Below are positions 39,801 to 52,858 of a stretch of DNA of 64,000 nucleotides, one piece after another (the stretch's first letter is position 1; every line of letters begins with the position of its first letter). The notes beneath the pieces were generated by a model, which saw only the letters and a list, made by a program, of their open reading frames with translations, searched no databases and was not told the origin of the DNA. This DNA comes from Atrichornis clamosus. Its lineage: Eukaryota > Chordata > Aves > Passeriformes > Menuridae. A program made the position numbers and the translations under genes. Location: contig WBMZ01011566.1 in NCBI GenBank assembly GCA_013400975.1, positions 1 to 64,000 on the forward strand, in the 5' to 3' direction.

Positions 39801-41781
39801 AATCCAAAGTCTGTGTCAGGAGACCTCCAAGATATTTTCTTTCTGTTTCATTATTCCAACAGATATATGGAACAAAATTTGCTTTCTCTTAAGGACTTCT
39901 GAAAATTCAAAGCAAAAATTATCCTTTTCTGATTTTCTTTATACACTGTCAATTTCAGAATGAAAAATTTGAAGGACTTAAGTGTTTGTGATACACTGCT
40001 AAGACAAAAGACTCCAGAGTCCTTTCACTTATTAATGTGAATCATCATTGAGAAAGACACACCAGTTTTTAAGGAAGGTCAGCAAACAGGAGAATAAGTT
40101 TTTCTTAGCAGCAAAAGATGCAAACTTGTCCCATTGTGGAAATTGTAGAGTCAAGGAGAAACCCAGACACCCGGGAATTTTGGCTAGAACAGAAAGTTGT
40201 TAGCAAGTACAAAGTCAACACGATACTTTTTTTTTTAACTTTTCTTGGAGTGAGAATTTTTTTTTCAGATTGTTCTAGGGTAGCTGAGAGATGTCTCTTT
40301 GCTTTTCATTCTTGATCTGAGGGATTTTGTTTTGAATGCTTCTCAGTCAAACATATAGTTCCACTTTGCATTCACAGTACCCCTTATTTTAATATATGAA
40401 CATCTGTAAGCAAGATCTTGATTCACTGACTTGGCTTAATGACAGAATTTCCTTTGAAACCTTTATTGTTGACCTGCACAACACAGAAAAGAGAGTTTTC
40501 ATATTGAAAGCAAACCCTTTATTACAGGTTTTGATAATTTAAAATGTGCATTTAGTATTGTTTTAATAAATTGAAGCTCATAACTTTTTTAAAAACCACT
40601 AACTTATTCAACACCAGTTAGTTTAATACTTGATAGAAACAAACTTTTTTCTTAAGAGTTCTGCATATTTTCCCAAAGGCAAAAATTTAGTCTTTTTACT
40701 TGTGCCTTCTTACTCATCCTATAAATAAAAAAATGTTGCTGTCATTATATAAGGGAAGAGAGGTAAGTTTTCATCAATTATAGGATTTTGGTGAATGTGA
40801 TACGATCTTTATTTTATAAAAAGATACAATACACAGGGAAATTCAAGGAATCATAAAAAGAGATACAAGTGTTATTTTTATTAAACATTTCAATCCTACT
40901 AAGTTTATGAACTACATAATTTAAATAAAATTTCCTAGTTATTAATACTATAGACAGTACCTGCTTTGTATGACTTCAATTAAAGCAGAAATTTGATATC
41001 TGTTTTAGAAGACAGATAGTTCCTAACCTAGTGAAATCCAGTCTAGGTGTGTTTTCATTTTTATGTTTCAATACAGGGTTTTATTAACATTTTACAATTT
41101 TAGTTGCCAATTTTGTACATAAGAAGAAACTTTTACTTGGTTTTCAATCCACTTGATGTTTTTTAAATATTATTAAATATTTCTTAACACAAGCTGTAGC
41201 CTACTTTTTTTTTCCCCAGTAAAAGAACCATGAGACATGTAGAAATAAACTGCCCTGGCATCATGACAATCTGATTTACAAGCTGAAGATTTGACTCTAA
41301 TGCTTATTTCTTCACAGAGTCTTTTTGGATTCATGTTATTGAAACACTGTCTAGAGAAATGTATTTGCTTTGATACAAAATTCGTGTAATGCTGAGGAGA
41401 ACTGAGGCATCTAATTCTGAGATGTAGCACACAGGCTACATTTAAGACAATGTAAGACGTTTCTTAACTTTAACACAGAATTTGAGCACTCCCAATAAAG
41501 GTAATAGGACTACCTGTATGAAGATGAGAATTACTGTGCTTAGATAAACACTTTTCACCTGTAAGTTAATTAAATGCTAGTATTTAAAAGTAAGATCTGC
41601 GAGTGAATGTGAGAATAGATTCAGTTCTTAGTGCAAAGTTTTTAGACAGTTTGTTTTACTCATTAGTCAAAGAGACATCCATGAATTGGTCAACTAGTAG
41701 CAAGAGCTGGGCCACCTCTAATCAGTGCTACAAAATTTAGTGGTAATTGCACCACTTTCTGTAAATTGAGATACTTGTAGT

Positions 41782-41825
41782 GGAACTGTTAAATCTCAGT
41801 CAAGGAACTGTTAAATCTCAGTCAA
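41782..41825. repeat. Exact 22-bp tandem duplication
   Basis: Two identical adjacent 22-base units, 41782-41803 and 41804-41825, each starting GGAACTGTT and ending CTCAGTCAA. No third copy. The lack of any mismatch suggests a recent slippage or repair duplication, or a collapsed or expanded variable repeat. Confidence 0.9.
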
Positions 41826-42019
41826 GCTTCTGCTTTGCAGACACAGTAAGCAGGAACATTTGCTGATTATACTAATATACATTCCCTGGGGTTTTTCTCA
41901 TTGCTTACAGCTTTACCTAGGTAGCTCAACAAACAGATAAAGCCTAAATAGATACATAATAATGAACCAACAGAGGTAAAAAACAATTCCTAGGAGGATA
42001 TTGTCATTCGGTTTCATAG

Positions 42020-42425
42020 AAGTGAAATCATTCATCTACCTCGACCTCTGTTAAATCTTTGACATAATTCCCCACAACATCCTTGCTCCTAAATTGGAGA
42101 GATATGGCTTTGATGGATGGACTGTTAGATGAATAAAGAACTGGCTGAATGGCAACATCCAAAGTATTGAAGTCAATGATTCAATGTCCAAATAAAGATC
42201 AGTAAAAAGTGATGTCCCTCAGGGTTCTGTACTGGGACCAGGGCTGATCACTATCTTTATTAATGACATTGACAATGGGATTGAGAAGCAAGTCTGCAGG
42301 TAGCATCAAGCTGAGAGGTGCAGTTGAGGGAAGAGATGCCACCCAGGGCACCTTGACAGACTTGAGGAGTTGGACAATGTCAACATCATTAAATTCAACA
42401 AGGCCCAGTGCAAGGTCACCTTAAG
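42020..42425 (+). mobile_element. Old CR1 LINE, internal reverse-transcriptase fragment
   Basis: A decayed internal piece of CR1 ORF2. In translation it shows Y-L-D-L and I-F-D-I-I-P-H-N-I-L (equivalent to F-L-D-F-S-K-A-F-D-T-V-P-H), then I-K-N-W-L-N-G, D-V-P-Q-G-S-V-L-G-P and I-N-D-I, and ends in a diverged L-I-K-F-N-K-A-Q segment. Internal stops and frameshifts interrupt it. Neither CR1 end is present, so it is truncated on both sides, which is unusual for LINE insertion and implies later deletion or extreme divergence of the 3' part. The catalytic F-A-D-D box is not intact here. Confidence 0.85.
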
Positions 42426-45400
42426 AGTGAATAAAAGTTCATAAAACTGGTTTAGTGTATTCGTAACCCATTCACCAATTCTCTTTATGAGACAGAAACT
42501 ATACATTAAAAAAAAAGGCAAATTATGAAAAGTGCAACATATAATGAACTTTTATTTGATGGTTAAGTAAATCAATTGAGAATTTTAAAAATCCAACCAT
42601 TGACAGGTCTATTCATAGGCCTATTTATAACTAAGAAGTCACAGTTCTCATGCTGAATTTACCATAGAGGCTTTTCAGAGGGAGCTACCTGCTCCTGTAA
42701 AGATACACATATAGACAGATGTAAATTGCATATGCAGTGCATATATGTGTAGTATGGTATGAAAACCATATCACTTAGGAAAGTATCACTGAGTTTATAC
42801 ATGCAAGAACCTGAAGCAGGAAAGCTTGTACCCCATTACAGCTGTAGCAAGAAATTTCAAGAAAGAGATCATTTCAAAGGTAACTCAAGCATAAATATTC
42901 ATGTACAGTAACAGGAATGTTTGAGTGTAGATAAGTAAATATGTACACTCATAGTCCATAAACCTCTGATACTACTCAGGAAAACTTCTATAACTAGCTG
43001 CCAAGAAGTTATTCTGACAGATATTCAGACACTTATTATACTTGGGAAACTTTACTGAAAAATATACTTTCTCTTCCTTCATTGTTGAAATATAAATAAT
43101 CAGCATTGGCAAGACTTAGTTTTATTTTATGCTGCAGAGATGATATGTATCCACCTAGATTTTGATTGCCTTTTAAGTCTGACTGGAAGACTGTTCTAAG
43201 CTGGTGACATTTCATACCTGATGGGTAGATAGTATCCAGTAGAATGAATATGATAATTTCTGTATTTTCTCTAGTTTTCTCTTCAGGTGGTCTAGAGAAA
43301 CATTTAGGAGTAGATACTGGGTCGCTCCAGATACGAGTGCTGCATTGTTGAAAAATAGGTACTTGGCACTGAAAAGGTTCAAAAGGTCCCACCTAAGATT
43401 TTTTTAGAGTAATTTTAGATGGCCAGGGAATTGAATTTCTCACAGAAGTATTGCTTGGTAGAGAGGGAGACTCCTCTTCTTCTTGTGCGGTGACATTTTG
43501 TTTCTTGCCTGCAGAGCAGCAGGTGTTCAGAACACAAGGTGAAGAGAGACGAGGCAATGGTTGGAAGTGGAATAGAGTTTTGAATGTCGTGAAAGTAAGA
43601 CAGGAATGGATGGAGCACATCCGTCCTGTGTCTGACTATAATGAAAACAGCAGCACCATTTCAGGAATGACTGCAGCTGCCTTCACTTCATACATGACTG
43701 TTCTTGGGTGTCAGGCATGCAACAGCTAATGCCTTACAACTTGATGTGTTTGCTTGTGCTCAGATATTGAAACTGGCTGTCCAGACAAATTTCATGCTGA
43801 CAGGTAAATGCCTCAGGAGCTTTAAATGGGTCAGGGATAAGGTGACTGCAAATGACTGTGTTTTCCAGGTAGATTTTTTTTTTGTATTTATGCACCATAA
43901 TTTCATCAAAATTTTATTTTAAGCATGAATGAAGGTGCCCTGAATCTCACTTCTCATTTGTCTTAAGGTATGTCCTTGTGTTTTTCCATTCACCTGGATA
44001 TTCAGTTGGGTTTGTCATTTCAGCTCCTGCTTCTGTGTAGACTGGTTGCAAATAAATCAAGGCACAACATTCTTACCTTGGCAATGAATTAACACAGAAT
44101 TTTTTTTTGGTTCAGGACAACTTAAATAAAGTTAAGGTGACTTTTTATTCCTAATCATGCTATGATTCTCATAATTCAACATAAATTTTTTATTGAATGA
44201 GTTTTTTGTGTTTGTTTAATTCAGGAATTATATTCTTATTCTGAGAACAATACTGGTAGGCTCTGGGATGTACCACAGGCAAGGAAATGATTGTCTGATA
44301 CTGATAACAAAGACACACACACGCTTTTATTTTCAAACGCCATTTAATTTGCCAAAAGGGAGAAGAAGACCAACTCATTCTTACTCTTGGTCTCTCTGCT
44401 CTCCACACGCAAAAAAAGATAAACAAAATTACTCCTACAGAATGAAAAACGGAAGGTTGCTAATCTTGGTGCCTGACGTTTCTGAATGAGACATGCTGAC
44501 TAGGCTGAGTGAGCCCGGGGCATGGGGCTGCTTGTGGCTGGTGGCCTGGCACCAGTCCCCACAGTGCACTAAGCCAGGTGGGTTACAATTATGGAGTTGG
44601 CATGTGGGAACAAGGCAGTGGAAAGAAAAAGGGGGCCTGAACAAGTTATCCCTGACTCTAAGAAAGGAGGATAACTGCATCATGATGGATCACAGCTGAA
44701 GCTGCATTTTCATTTCCCCTAAGGGAAAACAAACTGCAATCCAGGGTGCTCTTGTTCTAGCTGGAGCCAAGCACTGCCAATTGCTCGTCCCCTCTACAGG
44801 CTCACCTTGAGAAGCAGTCTGGTGGCACACCACTTGCTGTTCTTGAGCTGTGTCTCCACTTGCCAGGGCCTATTTGGCTGCTTTGGTCCAGTGGTTGCTG
44901 CAGATACCATGGAAACTGCAGCAAAGTCCTAAATTGTCAGACTATGACATGGAAATTGTTTGCATTTTGGAGTCCATCTGTCCCTACTGAGATGTCTGCT
45001 GTCTTTCTTCCTCAGGTCCTAACTACCACTGTGCTTTTGATGTATGGCGAGGGGAAAGCCGGAGTTAATTGCCAACTATGGGCAGAAACAGAGAGTTCAG
45101 TAAAAGCAAACAATGTTGTGTGCTGCACCTGGAATACTATATCTGGGTAGAAACTCTTTCTCTGAAAATAGTCTTACAGTATTTTTCTATTAATAAAGTA
45201 CATATCTGACTGCAAGGTCTGTGCCCAATTCAACTGTGTCTTCCCCTCAAAGGGCAAGACATAAACCAGAAGTCTGAGGCCTTGGGAATAGTCTATTGAA
45301 GAAATTGAGAGGCACAAAAAAGTTCTTCATACAACAGTGAATTCCTGGAATAGAAGTGGGAAAATCTCAAAAGAAGTTAAACACACACAGCTGGAAGGCA

Positions 45401-46177
45401 CTGTAAAAGATCCCCTCTGCTTTCTTAAAAAACTATTAACAGTAAAGTAAATGTGGTGACTTCTGCATCATGTGGATTTTTACATTGCTGCTACGGTAAG
45501 GAAGAGCTCAGAAAATATCTAAATGCAATGAGTCATGCTGAAGAGAAATGCTTCCTCACTGAATACTCTGTAAGGCCTGGTAATGCTCCATTACCATCAC
45601 CCTTTGCTGTTCACCACCACAATTCCCTCTCCTGGGTTTCAGCACACAATAAGTGAGAGGGATAGGGAAAACAAGGAGATCAAGGGAGACAGACTGAAAG
45701 TCAGAAGACTGCTGTTACTCCCATGGAGGGAATTTCTGTAAACTTGTTGAATAACTTCTCTTACATGATCTTTTAGAACCTAGTAGCTCCTATATGGACC
45801 ATGGTGCAACACTAGGAAATCCAAGAATCGTAGATATGTTCCTCTTTATTACCTGTATTTTACTAGGATATTATAGTCTTCAGATTTATTAGCTTTCCTG
45901 TTGGAAACTTGTGGACCTAATGAACATTATTCCTTTTGATTTAGTGCAGTGCCAGAAATATGGTTAGAGAGTGAGGGGAAAATTGGATGGTAGTTGTTTG
46001 AATAATTTCCATCAAACAATTTGATCCCAGTTGCAGCTGTTCAGTGGGTCCCAGACAGGTTTCCTGCAATAAATCAGCTTTGCTGGCAGGAATGTGGTCT
46101 CTGCTCTTGTTGGTCCTTGTTTAGGGCCCTAATTCCAGAGACCTGTTCTGAGCAGCCAGCAGGCAGGCTGCCTCCGA

Positions 46178-46219
46178 GCTGTGGGCTTCAGGATTGTGAA
46201 GATGCTGTGGGCTTCAGGA
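46178..46219. repeat. Short direct repeat, 26-bp spacing
   Basis: Two identical 16-base copies (46178-46193 and 46204-46219), GCTGTGGGCTTCAGGA, in a locally GC-richer segment. A minimal minisatellite or part of an unrecognised old repeat. Confidence 0.7.
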
Positions 46220-49200
46220 CTGCGACACTGCAGTTGGTATCTCTTTTTGCTTTCATGCAGAGTTTGAAATTTGGGGATTTTTTCCCCCTCAATGTAAATA
46301 GAATCAAATTTCTATACATTTTGAGCAGTGAGCAAAACTATCTTTCCCATTCCTCTTCCTGCAATTCACTACAATTCACCGCTGCAATTATTCATTTCTC
46401 TTTTCTGTATTTCTCATACTCTTTTTTCTTTATTTTTTAATTATTTTTAATATATGTTTTCTTCTTTTCATAGCCATAATGATTCAGGCCTTCTTCTCAG
46501 CAAGCATCTCTCCCAGGCTCTGATTTTTCCTCTCTGTAGGCAATACTGGGAAGAATCCAATTAAAGTCTTTTTAAGTCCTCTGAGTAACACTCCTTGCCT
46601 TCAGTGATTAAGATTTCTTCTGTAAATTTGCACATTTAATACAGTCCAAGATTTGATGATATGAACTTTGTTCCCAAGGCTTTAAAAGATTCCTTAGTCT
46701 TTCTTTTCATAGTTACTAATGTGATTGTAAGAAATATTCCACTCAGAACTGCCTGTTAAGCCAGCCTTTTTTCTCTTTGAGAGTGAAGCAGTTAATCCTA
46801 GCAGTAAAAGAAGGTTAAAAGGTGTCTTGAAGTCTATAAAGCTATGTGGAACCTGTGCACAATTTTTTTTTTCTAATTTCTAGCTACAGTGTATGTAACT
46901 TTCTTTTCTGTTTACAGCAGCATTGCATATATGTATTTTAGTAAAATAGAATTTCCATGGAAATTACCTGTGAATCATAGTATATATTTGGTGAGGAAAT
47001 AGTTAATAAATATTTTAGAATATTTGCAGTTATCATACTCGACATAATTCATACAAATGAATCATCTTGACTCAGAAACATCCTTCAGAAAATACTCTGT
47101 AATATAGCAGATTTCATTAATTAAATGGGAAAGAGAAATTGTGGATGCAGTTGCATCTCTTGCTATTCAGGAGACAGAAATTACATTCTCAGCTTTCCCA
47201 TAAAGACAGCCTATAACAGGGTGGAAGTCTAAAAATTGCCTGGGCATCAAGGCCCCAAGACTGCTGGGTGTTCAGACGTTAAGGGCTGGGCTAGGTGATG
47301 ATTACTGCGGAGTGTTACTAGAAGACGATCTAATGCCAAGGGAGTGGAAAGTTTCTTTGTTGGAGGAGACTGACGTGGATGAAGGAGGTTCAGTGGACAA
47401 CAACCTAAAGGCTGTGGCTGACTGGAGATGGAGATGTTAACTGTTGTTGCATTCCAGTCACTCAACCTGTGACAGCACTGTATCTTTGACAGGACTGCAG
47501 TTTTATAATTGGCTTGCCTGTGGAAATAGAACTCTGTGGTAAATCTTTCACTCTGTGTTATGAATTTCATTTCAAATACTCAAGAAAAGCATTTAGTGGC
47601 AGTAACTATGCAAATAAAATATGGGTGTTCAACAGTGAACTAAATACTAAGGGGCTACTATTGTTTTACCACCTAATTTAAGATAATCTATAACAACATG
47701 CAGTATAGAGAGGTCTTAGTTGAAGTGAACATTGGGGTTTTTTTCTCTGACAAAAATAACAACTCTTTAGATTTGCTAAATGGACAGCCAATCTCATTCA
47801 AAAATCTGTTACCTTGACCTGTTCATATATTTGCATATACTTTGGGTTTTCCTGATACTTTGTGCTTTAAATTTTGAATATTCCTTATGAGAATTTAATC
47901 TTTTTTTTAGCACAGGTAACTTATAAGTAGTTCACCTATTAACCTATTTAACTTTAGAATTAGATTTCATATGGATTAAAGTAATTTTAGTTTTTGCTTT
48001 TGACAATTTTCCTATTGTCATGTGTTGGTTAATTAGGTGACTAAGATGTAAATGAGCTATGTCTCACATACAGCCAAAGTAAGTGTTGCTTAGCCATTGA
48101 TGTGAGGATTAAAAGTACCATGCTCAAAATTATTTGCACCAGGGAAGCAAAGATGCAGGTGAGACTGAAGAGAACATAAGGACTCAGAAATAGCAGGGTA
48201 AAGACAGTAGGCAAAAACAAAAGAATTAATGAAAGAAGATTCCTTTCTTATCCAGACTGCATCTTTAGACTGTGAATATTCTCTCATTTTGATTTAAAGC
48301 TATCCTAAGATTTCTACAAACCCTTGATGCTGAGGGTGCCAATGCACAATACTGTGTATATTAAGAAAACTGAATTCCATATGCTTCAAGTCAGAATGCA
48401 CCGCCCATGTGGTGCTGGTATTCACTGTGCTTGAATCATCAGTCTATGAAATCCTTGATTTCATACCTGCAAGCACCAGTAATTGTTCCCAGTGCTGCCT
48501 TTCAAACCAGCTTTTGTGTGGCCAGTATGTAAGATGGCAGAATTTCAAATAAAGGAGATTACATTCTCCATCCTCTTGTTCCGCCTTGAAAAGAAAGGTT
48601 GAGAAAATGCTTTGTTAATGAGAACCTTCCAGGAGGAGGGCATGTGGGACTAATGAATAGAGAATCCCTTTTGCTGTGAGAATGTCAATATCATGGGCAG
48701 AGGTATGGATTTGGTTTTGAGGATGGACTTAAAAATATCAACTATTCAGTGGTATAAGGTACTTACTGTAGTTTTCTTTAAATTTCTGCATATTCAAAAT
48801 TAGACACAAGTGTTGGTGGAGAAGCACTTTGGAGATAGCTGTGTCTTCCTCTGTCTGAAGCTGGAGAAGCCAGCAAGAGTGAAAAGACATGGGAAGGGAT
48901 AAATATTAGGGCACTGTCCTTCCATAAGTCAGCCACAAAACAAGGCCAGCGGCAGAAGCTGCTGTATGCAGATACCTGTGATCCACCACTCTTAAGAGGA
49001 AAAAAAGGCTTTGGCTGCTCACTAGAACAGGGCTGAACAGATTATATTTAATACAACAATGCAAGGGGGATATGTGTAAAAGTTGTTCAGTGTAGAGGTA
49101 ATACCCTTTCACCAAAAGGTGAAAGACCATTCCAGTATTTAAGTCATTTAGGAGGCCCATCATAGACAGCTCCCCACATAATTTTTATATCCATGCCAAC

Positions 49201-49983
49201 AGAGACACACTTTTGTGGAACAGGATCTCCTTCTCCCTCAGTCCTGGCTCTGACCTGGAGTCTGTGTTCGCAAGAAATAATGTTCAAGGTGTGCTGATGA
49301 TGGAGTTGGAATCTCATCTTTGTCATAGTAAGGATTTCCATTCAAAATTCAAGAAGTACCTCAGTGTGTACGTTTCTGTGATGATCTTTACCCTAACACC
49401 TACCGAACTGAAATAAATGGTTTGAACAGAGATTCATAATTTCTATATCAAGGCAAAGGTTGAAGGTTGCAGTAGATCATCTTAGAGATTTGTCTGGATT
49501 ACCACCCACAGGTTGCTCAGCACCACTCTGGAGCATCACTACACAGTGTCTGCAACCTACAATTGCAATTCATGGTCAGGGAAAAACAGGAAAGGAAGCA
49601 AATTATCTCAAATTAGATTTGCTGGAGAACCTGTGCAACACAGAAAACAATGAGGCAAATACTGTAGCCCCACTGTTTAGAATACATGTTGCTCAGTATT
49701 TTCCAGGTTTTCTTCAGTATTTTCTCCACAGGACTAATAAAAGAATGGTTACCTACTTTTAAGGGTGTCTAAGGGAGAGGATAACCTATCCCAGATATCT
49801 GTATGGGAGCATAATCCTGCTGATAGAGAAGTAGGGAGGATGAACATGAATTTTGTTCTGCTGCATTGTATAGATTGAAATCTTGAACTGACTGTTCTGA
49901 CCAGATAAACTACCATGTCACAGTTCAGATATCTTGGCTTAGGTTCAGTAAAAATGTTGTAGCTGAACCTTCTCATCTGCCCT

Positions 49984-50011
49984 AGCTTGTCAGGTTCCTC
50001 TCTGACAAGCT
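49984..50011. repeat. Perfect 10-bp inverted repeat
   Basis: AGCTTGTCAG (49984-49993) and CTGACAAGCT (50002-50011) are exact complements around an 8-base loop. Small; no context that would make it a terminator or RNA gene. Confidence 0.7.
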
Positions 50012-51690
50012 GCAAAGAGCTGTCACCAGCTCTGGGCTGGCCAATTGTTCCTGTTCAGAAACTGAGTTGAAATGCCATAAAAGCTGTCACTGGGGTCTTC
50101 CCAGGCTCTATTCCAGGTAAAAGCTTTTATGTCTTGTTCCATCAGTACACATTATGGTAGGAAAATCAGGTTATATTCCTCTCTTGTGGAGATGAAGGGA
50201 AAGACAGTTTAGTCTGTCTGGCTGCCAGCCAGATGGCTCAAATGACACATAAAACATGAGACTATAAAAAACTCTCCCTCTCTTATGGTCTTTTAAACTA
50301 TTTAGAAAAGTGAGAATGTTTTTTACTTTATTCAGTTTTTTCCTCTGTAAACTATCAATTGCAGACTATTTGTTCCTATTTTCTTGATATTATCTCAGTA
50401 GAGATGGAAATAATTGTCTTCACTATCAGATTTAGTGTATTACACCCATACTACATTATAAATCCTGTACACCTATTATACAGCAAGTAGATAGTTATTG
50501 TGGATCACTATTTATTGTATAGAGGGTATTTTGGACCTCTCTACCGGAGTGTGTCTGCAGGCAATAGTTAAAGGAAACTTAAGGTCCACAGAAGAAAGTC
50601 CCATTCAATATTTCCATAGGATCCTCCTTTTATACGGCTACAATAGTTAAAAAAAACCCCCAGAGTCTTAGTACTAACAGAACAAAATGTTATTTAAAAA
50701 TATTGCACTTCTAGATTGGTCAGGATTCTTCAAATAGAGATTTGAGATTGATTTTAGATCGCAGAACAAGCTTGTTATGCAATGGCATATTTTGAGGCTG
50801 AAGAGGAACTGAGGTTCCATATGTCCTGGTCTATTTTTCTCACTGAAACACGGAGAGTACTTATGCATTTTGTCTTAATCCTTGGAGGCTCTATGACACC
50901 TTCGTCATCAGAGTCAATTTATATAGCATTTTTCAGTTTAAAATAAGTAGAGCTTTTTCCTTGCATAGTTAAGAATAGATTCGAAAACAAGGAAAAATTT
51001 GAGTTATTGGTATGTGATAGAAAGCAACAGAGTTGCATTTAGACATTACTTTTCTCAGAACTTCTGAACCCTTTCTGAAGGGAAACAAAGAGCTTGAGAA
51101 GTGAAGGGGTATTTTACTTCAAATTTGGACAATTATTTCTTAGTGCTTGGCTTGAGCACAAGAGCTTTAATTGGTAAAGTATTATCACAAGACGTTTTTG
51201 TCAGGGTACTGCTTTTAGAGTTCTCAGACTGCAGTGGTCTTCAGTGAGCCAGGAAGAAATCGTGGAGGGGGACAGAAATCACTTCTATCCCTTTTCTTTC
51301 TATTTTTTTTTCCTTCTCCTGCTCACTAAAACCTTCAGCTGTCATTTCAAGTACAGATGATAGTAGAAATTAAACTGTCCTTGGCCAGTCTGCCACACAG
51401 CAATGTCTGTTTCTAGCTACACGTATGTGTGGGTTTTAAACTGAATCCTTCTATAAAACAAGAAATACTAAAATTAAGTCCTAATCAAATAGTATATGAG
51501 AAAGCAATGCCTGCTCCTCAGCTGTCAGGGCTCTCTGCTGCTTCCATATACCAGACGAGAAAAACAGTCCACAGAAGTTGTACAGAGGTAAGGAAAATAA
51601 GAGATGGGGAGTGACATCCATGTAAGAAGATAATGGTAAAGAAAAGATTAAAACTTGCTTGATTTAAAGCAGTAACTGGAGCGTGCAACA

Positions 51691-51725
51691 GAATAAAAAT
51701 AAAAAATAAAAAACAAAAAAAAAAA
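51691..51725. repeat. A-rich tract
   Basis: Repeated 'aataaaaa' words ending in an 11-A run. Low complexity; no retrotransposed body is recognisable upstream. Confidence 0.75.
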
Positions 51726-52687
51726 TTTATAAACCTTCCAAAACTGAAAAATCCCACAGATAGTCTCCTTTTCTTCCACAAGTAAATATTTGTGGGGGAA
51801 AAGGGTCAAAGACATTGCTCTTTGTATCCTTTTCTAACACAATAACATGGAAACTTTCACTGAAACTGAAAAGTATTACATTTAAAAGGAACTACTTTAA
51901 GTCATTGCATAATTAAACCATAAAACTCAGTGCAATAACATCATTACAGATACAGTTTTACAGAGCTGTGAATATTGTTATCTATATAAAATATTTTTTC
52001 TTTAAGAGTCTCTCTTTTCAACAGAAAGATCAGTGATCATGCTTTGAGGCACAAATCAGACTCTAATGAATGGGACTTAGAAGTTCTCCTCCTCTACTAA
52101 TTGTGTCAGATAACTCTATTCTTGGGTTTCTTAATTTTCTGCTGTTTCCAATATGGTGGTTCCAGTGTATTTTTGATTAGAACTTCATTAACTCCTCTGA
52201 TTAGCACACTCCATTTTAACAATGCAAGAAATATCTAGACAGAGCAGTGTAAGTTTACCTTAAGAGTCTTAAACACTACTGAATATTTGATGAGACCACA
52301 GATCGAAATGAACTTGATATCTTACACTGAAGACCTCAAAACCGTGTTGAATGGGAAAATAGCACAATAATGATTGAATGTCATTTATTGCTTGCAATTT
52401 TCCAATCTGTTTCTCTGTGCAGAAACAAAACAAAATCAAACCCTAATCAAAACCTGATGCAGAGACTAGAAGCAATCATTTTTCCATTGCACCCAACAGA
52501 CTAGCTAAAGAATATAAATCTGGAATTCTGAGTTAAAGATGACCCACAGCGTTTGGTTCAGAGTGCACAGTAAAATGACACATGCTGTGATATGGAAGAA
52601 AAAGGTTGATTGCTGTATGAGCACCAGTGCAACACTGTGTGATCACAGAGATTCTGCTTCTGAACCTACATCATTCTTTTAGAACAA

Positions 52688-52858
52688 ACATACCATGTTA
52701 CCACCATTTCTGATGGACCCAGCCTTGGCAAGTGGCACAACCCTCTTGGAGCAGGCTGACATTGGCCCTGCTGGACATGGAGGAATTTTTCTGGCAGTTT
52801 CTCACAGAAGCCCTGTAACCCCCCCACTACCAAAACCTGGCTATGCAAGCCTAATACA
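52688..52858 (-). mobile_element. Truncated LTR fragment, same family as 6834-7946
   Basis: About 170 bases homologous to the outer (5') end of the LTR at 6834-7946, in the same minus orientation. Shared landmarks, read on the plus strand: 'taccac-tttct-at-gg', 'cccagcct-ggc', 'ctgctggacatgga', 'ctcacagaag', 'ctaccaaaacc' and the terminal 'aataca' (52853-52858, against 7941-7946). Identity is about 70 percent by eye. The remaining ~940 bases of the LTR are absent and I see no target-site duplication, so it is an older, broken copy. Confidence 0.8.

Larger units (their letters stand above)
29741..42019. other. Long AT-rich stretch, no recognisable gene
   Basis: About 12 kb in which no gene or clear mobile element is visible. 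A tRNA-like A-box/D-arm motif lies at 29855-29895, a 17-T run at 30172-30188, small word repeats at 32521-32558 and 36793-36830, an AT-only palindromic-looking patch at about 36901-36945, and an exact 22-bp tandem duplication at 41782-41825. The block 33240-33640 is less AT-biased, contains AATTAG homeodomain-like cores and could be conserved non-coding DNA. Open frames reach 103 codons (38143-38454) without any recognisable domain. Confidence 0.6.
42426..52687. other. AT-rich DNA with moderately GC-richer islands, no gene supported
   Basis: No recognisable gene. Sub-regions at 44480-45150 and 46020-46230 are noticeably less AT-rich; the latter has a 16-base word repeated at 26-bp spacing (46178-46193, 46204-46219) and could be an old LTR or other repeat remnant that I cannot name. 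A T-rich tract covers about 46390-46470, a perfect 10-bp hairpin lies at 49984-50011 and an A-rich tract at 51691-51725. Open frames up to 139 codons (46021-46440, plus) and 118 codons (43036-43392, minus) give no known domain. Confidence 0.55.

Noticed and set aside
44538..44556. Hairpin CTGGTG/CACCAG
   Set aside because: A six-base stem is expected by chance and has no supporting context.
45240..45420. Possible very old CR1 3' remnant ('gaattcctggaatag')
   Set aside because: Only one short word resembles CR1 and the rest does not align; too weak to call.
46021..46440. 139-codon plus-strand open frame
   Set aside because: Its second half runs into a T-rich tract and the peptide becomes F/S/Y-rich; no domain, and no methionine codon at the 46021 start.
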